Shown piece after piece: positions 58,560 to 64,000 of a stretch of DNA of 64,000 nucleotides. The stretch comes from Artocarpus heterophyllus. Taxonomy: Eukaryota; Streptophyta; Magnoliopsida; Rosales; Moraceae. How positions within the stretch are numbered: position 1 is the first letter of the stretch; each line of letters opens with the position of its first letter. The stretch is from assembly GCA_025403435.1 (NCBI GenBank), contig CM046337.1:5153501-5217500 (forward strand). Direction: 5' to 3'. The notes under the pieces were generated by a model, which saw nothing but the letters and a program-made list of their open reading frames with translations, ran no database searches and was not told the origin of the DNA. Made by a program: the position numbers and the translations under genes.

Positions 58560-61060
58560 TGTAAGCATCAACGTTATTTGAATAATTTATTTTTTTTAAA
58601 AAATGTACGCATCTATTAAATTAGAACAAATCAGTACTTAATCGGATTTACCGTAAGCAATTTAATTGCTAAATTTACAGTAAAAAAAAAAAGACTAGAG
58701 CTCGGGAATAAAGTATAAAGGCCATATATCTTTTTTTTCTTCTAACGTGTTGAAAATAGATACACTATATATTCGTGAATATATTGCGTATTTGATGGTA
58801 CTAATGGTAATGAATAGTTAAAATAATAATAATGACGATGATGATGATTTGTAACGTATCCAAGACGGTGGATTAAGGCTTTAGCAAAGTAAACCATTTT
58901 CTAATTTTACAAATTCAATTTGCCTAACAAAATCTTATCAGATTTTATAATTAACCAACTGCAATCACTCTTTTTTTAATCATCATTCAACGGAACAACG
59001 TACTCTGTCTCTCTGCTTTTCTTTTTTTTTTTTTTGAATATTGAAGATTGTGTTTAAAAAATCAGTTGAAATTTAAAGTTAAAACTTAAAAATTATAATA
59101 TATAAGAGTTTTATCATATAAAATTTTTTTACTTTAGTATGTGAAAATTTTACATTATACAAGCTGAATTTTATTTTTTAAGATGCTTCTCAAACGTAGC
59201 CGAAATGGTGTGCAAAGACTTATTTGGGCTTCCAAGAAATCATTAGAAGAAAGAGACAAACAACTTTATTTTTTAAAATATTTTTTGAAATAAATAGCAT
59301 TTTAATAAAATATCTAAGTTAAATAGTAGATGTTATTCACTTCAAATATTGCAGACCCTACTATTTACTTAAAAAAGTATAAAAAAAATTAGTTACTATA
59401 ATTTCTATTGATAATTTTAGGAGAACCATTGGCGATATGGATCCCACGACGGGGACAGCGCAGGTATATTACTCTTCCGTTTTCCAACCTCTGAAATTTT
59501 GATTCTACTAAAGATTCTCAAAGATCGATTCTCAAAAAATTTTTGATGGTCAACTAAATTGTTATATAGGCCAAGAAATTTTGTTATTTTCCACCAGTTA
59601 GGCTGGCATTAATTCTTCTTGTTGATGGGTTTTGAAATATTGATGGAGATGGGTTTGTAGGGATGCAGAATTAAATTCAGCATTAGCTAGTTATATATGT
59701 CCACGAATATATAATGTCCATCACATTTGATGAAAAAAAAAGGAAAAAAAGGAAGAATAATGAGGTTTGTTAAAGAAAAGTAGAAGAGATGCTTTGATTT
59801 CGGAAGATTGGGATTAGCCGGCCCTTGGAAAAGAACGAAAAAGAGAAAAGGAGTGAGTTGGCCGGAATTATGAGACAGCGCGTCGTCGGACTTTCTGTTC
59901 TAAAAATTGGTTACGGAGTTCATATTGTTGTGGCTTTTAATAGTGTTGGTTGTGTTGGGCGGGGTGGCTTTGTTAGGTGGATTTGGTTACATTTAGACGT
60001 TTTGTTCCGAATAGTGGTAGGCTTCTTTTAGAGGTGGCGGTGTTGGCTCCAGATGTTGATGGTGTTGGTGCATGTGCTTCACGTTTTGTTGTTTAAAGTC
60101 ATCTCGTACTTTACTGCCTGTCCCTAAAAGCATTCTCCCTACCTTGATGATCCACCTATCGGCTATACTTTCTTTGAAGGTTTACGACAGTTGCGCTTTT
60201 GGTTTTAGTTTTTCATATTTTAGTCTAATAAAGGCGTTGATATTTTCACATAGTTTTAGTATTTTATTTGTAATAATGAAGGCGGTTCTCCCACCATTTA
60301 AGTTTATTTGTAGTCCACTAGATTTAGGTCTTGACGAGTTAAAAGTTCCGCTATTTGTAAGTCTAGGCGGAGATATTTATGGTCTTAGAGCTACACGTTA
60401 CATACTCTCGATGGATCAAAAGCTTCCATCAATTGTAACGGTTTCAAAAAGAGCTTATAAGTACTCAAATTAATGAGTCGAGGAAATTTCGTGATATCGG
60501 ATCTTGTCTTGCGTTTTTTTGTCTGTGCTTTATCAGAATTTACCGATAGAACCAGTTTTTATCAAGTGTTTTGTGTTGTATACCATAAGGTCATCCACAT
60601 TATTATTGGTATATATGTAATACTTTTTAGTTGAATGAAATTTTATCTTAAATAAAGAGCTTTATTCATGTGTCTGTTAATGTACATATCAACTGATCAA
60701 CCATAAATAGTTGAGATTTTAGGACCTTTGTTTTTTGTATTCATTTATTTGAGAAATTCTCTATATTCCTTGTAGTATAAGTCATGCATATGTGCTATCA
60801 AATGATAACACACTAAAAATTCAATTGTGTTTGAGCTTAATGTCATAAAACTCTATGACAAATAAACAGTCAGAGCAAATCCTCACCGCAACGAAGACAT
60901 TCTTAAAATTTATGAGGAATTAAACTTGTTCATTTAGAGACTTTTGTTAATTTATTCAAAATATATAGGTCAAACCATAAATTAGAATTTGAATTAGTTC
61001 AATCCCATCTACCACAGGTTTTCCACGAGAGAACAAAAGAAATGGTATAGAGAGAGAGAG
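58560..61060. repeat. Array unit A2
   Basis: Matches A1 from 58560 to about 59850, then carries about 0.8 kb of unrelated sequence (59850-60655), then a tail shared with B1 and B2 (TATCAACTGATCAACC, GCTATCAAATGATAACAC, CAGAGCAAATCC, CCACAGGTTTTCCACGAGAG). Confidence 0.85.
59850..60655. other. Unassigned insert within unit A2
   Basis: Present only in A2. Two plus-strand frames (59825-60031 and 60072-60473, 68 and 133 codons) have no recognisable domain. The second is rich in Ser, Leu and Phe. It could be an old transposon fragment or a captured piece of a gene. No terminal repeats or target duplication were found. Confidence 0.4.
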
Positions 61061-62099
61061 AGAATATAAACATGTAAGCATATATTTGTTACTCAGACCA
61101 AATCAGTGCTCAATTTGATTTACCATAAACAAGTTAACTGGGAAATTTACAGTAAAGAACAAAAAAAAAAAAAAAAAAGCGTAAAGGCCACAAATTATTT
61201 TTTCTTCCATGGTCTTGAAAATGCATAAAAAAGATGCATGAATGGTGAGCTAGAAGTTTTAATTAACAGGGGCTAATTATTAAAGCAAAAATCTATTCAA
61301 GACAGAAATTTATTAATGCACTACAATTGTCCTAATAGATTTTTTATGTCTATAAAATTTTAAAGTAAGATTATTTAAAATTTTTAGAGGGAGCTTTTGT
61401 ATGTTAGTATAATATAATATTATTCATATATATATATACACACATACAAGATTTTTAAGCGCAAAAAAATTAAACCTCCACTGTTCTAATGGCAATAATA
61501 GTAACGGATAGTCGAAAAAATTAATTGAAGATGTATCCAATATGGTGGATGATGGTGGTTTTAGCAAAAACTGAGCCTTGTCCGATTTTACAAATTCAAT
61601 TTGTTCAAATAAATCTTATCAGCTTTTATAATTAACCCACTACAAGTACTCTTTTTAATCAGCATTGAATAGTTGAAACTGCTCTCTCTCTCTCTTAACA
61701 TGAAAATTTGTTGAATATATAATGGAAAATCAAATGCTGTTTTACAAAGACTTTATTTGGGCTGCCAGGAAATCATTGTTAGAAAGAGACAAACAACATT
61801 TTTTTCCAACTTTTATGAAGTAAATAGCAGCTTAAAAATATTTTAAAGAAAACAACATATTTTCCCATAGCTAATGTTTTACCAATAAATATGCTATTTA
61901 CTTAAAAATACCATAAAAACTGCCATTTAGTTCAAAAAAGGAAAAAAAATCTATTTACTGTAATTTCTTCTAATTATAGTTTTTAGGAGAACGAGTGACA
62001 ATATTGATCCCAAGAAGGGGACAGAGCAGGGATATTATTTGTTCCTATTTCCAACTTCTGGTATTTTGATCCTACTCAAGATTCTCAAAGATTGGGTTG

Positions 62100-62103
<4 letters not shown>

Positions 62104-62138
<35 letters not shown>
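62104..62138. repeat. (AT)n microsatellite
   Basis: An uninterrupted run of about 35 bases. The same place in B1 (57442) has only a short TATATATATATA. Confidence 0.95.
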
Positions 62139-62142
<4 letters not shown>

Positions 62143-62467
62143 TCAACTAAATTGATTTATAGGCCAAAAAATTTCGTTATTTTCTACCAGCTAGGCCGGT
62201 ACTAATTATTGTTGATGGCTTTTTCAAAATATCGATGGAGATGGGCCTGTTGGGATGCAGAATTAAGATTCAGCATTAACTAATTATATATCTCCACGAG
62301 TATGTATGATCCACCCCTAGTTTTAATGATAGAAAGAAACATGCAAAAAAATAATAATAATAATGAGGTTTATTCAAGTGTCCATTGATGTATATATCAA
62401 CTGATCATCAATTAACAGTTGATACTTTATGACCTTTGTTTTTTTGTACTCATTTATTTGAGAAATT

Positions 62468-62640
62468 CCATGAGATTTTTTGACAGGATGGTGAGAATCA
62501 TTGGTTAAAATTGTTTTTATTATAGCATATAAAAATTTTATACTGTAACGATTTTTTTTAATTGTTACTGTAACATGAAATAACTTTACACTGTTTATAA
62601 CTAAAAAATGGTGTAAATTACTTTTACCAAACACAAAGTA
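62468..62640. repeat. Short MITE-like hairpin repeat in unit B2
   Basis: Inserted between GAGAAATTC and TATGTTCCTTG, which are nearly adjacent in B1 (GAGAAATTCTATGTGTTCC near 57778). Internal AAATTTTATACTGTAACGAT and ATTGTTACTGTAACATGAAA can pair partly. The insert ends near TTTACCAAACAC. Confidence 0.65.
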
Positions 62641-63110
62641 TATGTTCCTTGCACTATAAGTCATACGTGCTAATGCTATCAAATGACAACACACCAGCGA
62701 TTCATAAATGTTTTAGCTCAATGTCTTGCAACTTTGAGCAATAATCATGAGTCAGAGCAAATCATGACCGCAACGACGACATATTCTTAAAATTTAAAAG
62801 GAATTAAACGAGTTCCTTTGGAGACATTTGTTAATTTCTTCGAAGTACATATATAGGTTGCCATGGATTAGAAGTTGAATTAGTCAAATTCTATTCACCA
62901 CAGGTTTTCGACGAGAGAATAAAAGAAAGGGTCTCATTCATGCACAAGAACAGAGCCAGAACAATTAATGACAGAGGACAAATGTGTGATTGAATTAATA
63001 AAGTAAGAGATAAAGTTGATTTTAAAAAGGTAAAATTATATTTCTAGAGGGACATAATATAATTTTGAAAGATAGGTGAAATACAATTCTTACAGAATTT
63101 CATATACAAT

Positions 63111-64000
63111 TTTTTTTTTTTTTTAAGTTCAAGCAGAAGACTGTTCCAGAGCTTACCAGATGTATCCACAACGTACAAATAAATCAATATATATGATATG
63201 TTTATATATACAACTTGTGAAACATCATATGGTTCACATAGGAATTACGTGGACCCCCTCTTTTTAATGAGACAATATTACGTGTCTCACATGGCTAATC
63301 TAAATTAATCAATTTGTAAATATGAAATATATAGCTGGCATTTTCCTTTTTCTCTTGATTCAGAGTATCTCTGTACGGCTAAGATGTTCATCTCTTAGTT
63401 GTTCAAAAAGATGTAATTTATGTCCCATGTCGGATACATGAAATTATTTTAAGTTCTTATAAACGAAAATCATGGTATTTAGCATGGAGATTTGAGACTG
63501 CGCCTATAATGGAAGATATGTATCTAGGAAAGATGCACGATTGATAGAGTTGCAACTGCTAGCTGTAGAAATTTGTGACGCAGGAGTTACATTACCACTT
63601 TTTTTAAAAGTTGCTACTAGTAATAGAGGCACAATTAAATCCTTTAAACACTATTGAGGACCAGACTTGAGAATCTACTCTAAACTCTACTTATTTAATT
63701 AGAGAATAAGGAGTCTTTTATGAATCTGTAGACACACCCAACAGACAGGTCCAGATACTTCTTCAAGATTCAAGCCATATAGACCATCCTTCAACTTCAA
63801 GTATACTTCCGCATCAAAATGAGTTTTGGGTATTGTCACAATTCACAATTGCAATTAGAAAAATAAGATTAATTATGGGTGTCTAACTCTTCACAAATGG
63901 TTACTATGAGCACGTATATTTTATTATAAGAAATATCAGTAAATAACCTATCAATATGTTTGTTATAATAGATACTTAATTAAAAAGAAATCTATCAATC
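63111..64000. other. Intergenic DNA at right edge
   Basis: AT-rich with a poly-T run at 63112-63124. No supported gene or RNA. Confidence 0.5.

Larger units (their letters stand above)
61075..63110. repeat. Array unit B2
   Basis: Counterpart of B1. It begins with a diverged copy of the A/B leader (GACCAAATCAGTGCTCAATT at about 61098) and ends with ACATAATATAATTTTGAAAG and AAATACAATTCTTACAG-like sequence also seen after B1. It contains a TA microsatellite at 62104 and a hairpin repeat at about 62468. Confidence 0.8.

Overview
The window is nuclear DNA of a core eudicot, most likely a woody rosid. It is AT-rich, has intron-containing genes with GT..AG (and one GC..AG) splice sites, and carries TIR-NB-ARC-LRR resistance genes, which grasses lack. 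The species cannot be fixed from the sequence alone.

Layout. Bases 1-8.8 kb are gene-poor intergenic DNA with microsatellites, a 98-bp direct repeat and a Tourist-like MITE. A two-exon gene for a 77-residue single-pass membrane protein lies at 8.83-9.15 kb. After a TE-rich gap comes a complete eight-exon gene for an eIF5-mimic protein (W2/eIF5C family, 411 aa) at 13.19-17.17 kb.

From 18301 to 41758 lie two head-to-tail copies of one block of about 11-12 kb. Each copy carries (i) a complete nine-exon PYRR gene (plant riboflavin pyrimidine reductase with a C-terminal NADAR/COG3236 N-glycosidase domain, 605 aa), (ii) a TIR-NB-ARC-LRR gene and (iii) the LRR-exon remnant of another TNL. Both PYRR genes are open throughout, while all TNL copies are broken. 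TNL copy 1 keeps an open TIR-NB-ARC reading frame of 562 codons, then is cut by a 2-bp deletion and further wrecked by a hAT-like insertion with an 8-bp target duplication. TNL copy 2 has lost its start codon and has several frameshifts and stops. A copia-like solo LTR also sits only in copy 1, so both transposon insertions postdate the block duplication.

From 41.9 to 48.2 kb there are serpin gene remnants: a small fragment, then a two-exon pseudogene with an in-frame 66-bp duplication of the reactive-loop hinge. The serpin 3' flank is homologous to the TNL 3' flanks. From 51.7 to 63.1 kb an A-B-A-B array of diverged 2-kb units fills the sequence. Unit A1 is interrupted by a young 2.9-kb non-autonomous LTR retrotransposon whose interior is a 121-bp minisatellite and whose LTRs carry a related shorter minisatellite. 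Several short hairpin-type MITE relatives are scattered throughout.

Functionally, only four protein genes look intact: the 77-aa protein, the eIF5-mimic protein and the two PYRR copies. The truncated TIR-NB-ARC gene could still be expressed. Nothing in the window looks like an operon or a clearly new biochemical system. The most suggestive arrangement is the co-duplication of a NADAR-domain gene with TIR-domain genes.
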